Shown: positions 5,769 through 5,890 of the stretch, piece by piece
Position numbering within the stretch: position 1 is the first letter of the stretch
Layout: each line of letters starts with the position of its first letter
DNA from: an uncultured Bacteroidales bacterium
GTDB taxonomy: Bacteria; Bacteroidota; Bacteroidia; Bacteroidales; Paludibacteraceae
Direction: 5' to 3'
NCBI GenBank assembly: GCA_900556095.1
Contig: USNU01000104.1
Coordinates: 1 to 5,890, forward strand
DNA: 5,890 nucleotides
Translations under genes and position numbers: made by a program
The notes under the pieces: generated by a model
The model's database searches: none
What the model saw: only the letters and a program-made list of their open reading frames with translations
What the model was told of the DNA's origin: nothing

Positions 5769-5812
5769 TAGGTGATTGATAGGTGATTAATAGGTGATTA
5801 ATAGGTGATTCA
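5769..5812. repeat. Four tandem copies of an 11-bp repeat
   Basis: Units at 5769-5779, 5780-5790, 5791-5801 and 5802-5812 all begin TAGGTGATT. The middle two are identical (TAGGTGATTAA) and the outer two differ only at positions 10 or 10-11 of the unit. The array lies between the tRNA terminator and the kinase promoter. The core AGGTGATT also appears at 3080-3087 and inverted at 3031-3038, and AGGTGAT overlaps the xerC GTG start on the minus strand. Confidence 0.8.
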
Positions 5813-5839
5813 GCCGTCAATACTGATTGAATAGGCAAC

Positions 5840-5866
5840 AAAAAAGCAGAGACATCACATCTCTGC
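5840..5866 (-). terminator. Intrinsic terminator after the tRNA
   Basis: On the minus strand GCAGAGA (5866-5860) pairs perfectly with TCTCTGC (5852-5846) across a 7-nt loop and is followed at once by six T residues (5845-5840). This is a standard rho-independent terminator. It begins 5 nt past the tRNA 3' end and should isolate tRNA transcription from the kinase genes. Confidence 0.88.
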
Positions 5867-5871
5867 CTTTG

Positions 5872-5890
5872 CGGAAAGAGAGGGATTCGA
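5872..5890 (-). tRNA. tRNA 3' end (partial), probably tRNA-Ser
   Basis: Read on the minus strand from the right edge, the sequence gives TCGAAT (T-loop, lacking its first base), CCCTC (3' side of the T-stem), TCTTTCC (3' side of the acceptor stem) and G as discriminator at 5872. CCA is not encoded, which is common in Bacteroidota. A G discriminator with this T-arm and acceptor end resembles Bacteroidales tRNA-Ser, but only 19 nt are visible and the anticodon is outside the window, so the amino acid is a guess. The terminator directly after it supports a real RNA gene. Confidence 0.68.

Noticed and set aside
5769..5812. CRISPR-like array
   Set aside because: Units are 11 bp and directly adjacent with no spacers, so this is a simple tandem repeat.
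3249..5890. Integrative element with XerC-like integrase and tRNA attachment site
   Set aside because: The recombinase has the housekeeping XerC form, lies between salvage genes, and no copy of the tRNA 3' end is present elsewhere in the window.

Overview
The window looks like chromosomal DNA of a member of the Bacteroidota, most likely order Bacteroidales. Three things point there. The protein families match that group: a 374-residue sliding clamp followed by a DnaQ-like exonuclease, a XerC ending in a Bacteroidales-type YTHTTF...HPRA tail, and paired deoxynucleoside kinases. Two promoters have the Bacteroides-type -33 TTTG / -7 TAnnTTTG layout with an identical 20-nt spacer. Shine-Dalgarno sequences are poor or absent. 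I cannot name a genus from the sequence.

Layout, left to right. Positions 1-711 (minus) hold a 3'-5' exonuclease cut by the window edge, and 749-1873 (minus) hold dnaN. These two probably form one transcript. A divergent intergenic region (1874-2109) carries the dnaN promoter, a long dnaN leader with phased ATTA motifs, and the murI promoter. murI runs 2110-2964 (plus) and converges on xerC (3249-4190, minus) across a 284-nt gap made of small direct and inverted repeats. Upstream of xerC on the minus strand lie two tandem deoxynucleoside kinase paralogs (4231-4878 and 5028-5642), separated by a C/G-rich inverted-repeat element. A promoter sits just before the 5642 start. Further right come four 11-bp tandem repeats, a clear intrinsic terminator, and the last 19 nt of a minus-strand tRNA (probably tRNA-Ser).

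Functionally these are housekeeping genes: replication processivity (dnaN), a DNA exonuclease, D-glutamate supply for peptidoglycan (murI), chromosome dimer resolution (xerC) and deoxynucleoside salvage (the kinases). I see no CRISPR array, transposase, toxin-antitoxin pair, phage gene or defence system, and no convincing undescribed system. The points worth a second look are the Gln/Glu and Asp/Gly differences between the two kinases, a hairpin abutting the exonuclease start, the short repeat families with 7-, 11- and 17-bp spacing, and the very short predicted leaders of murI and the first kinase.
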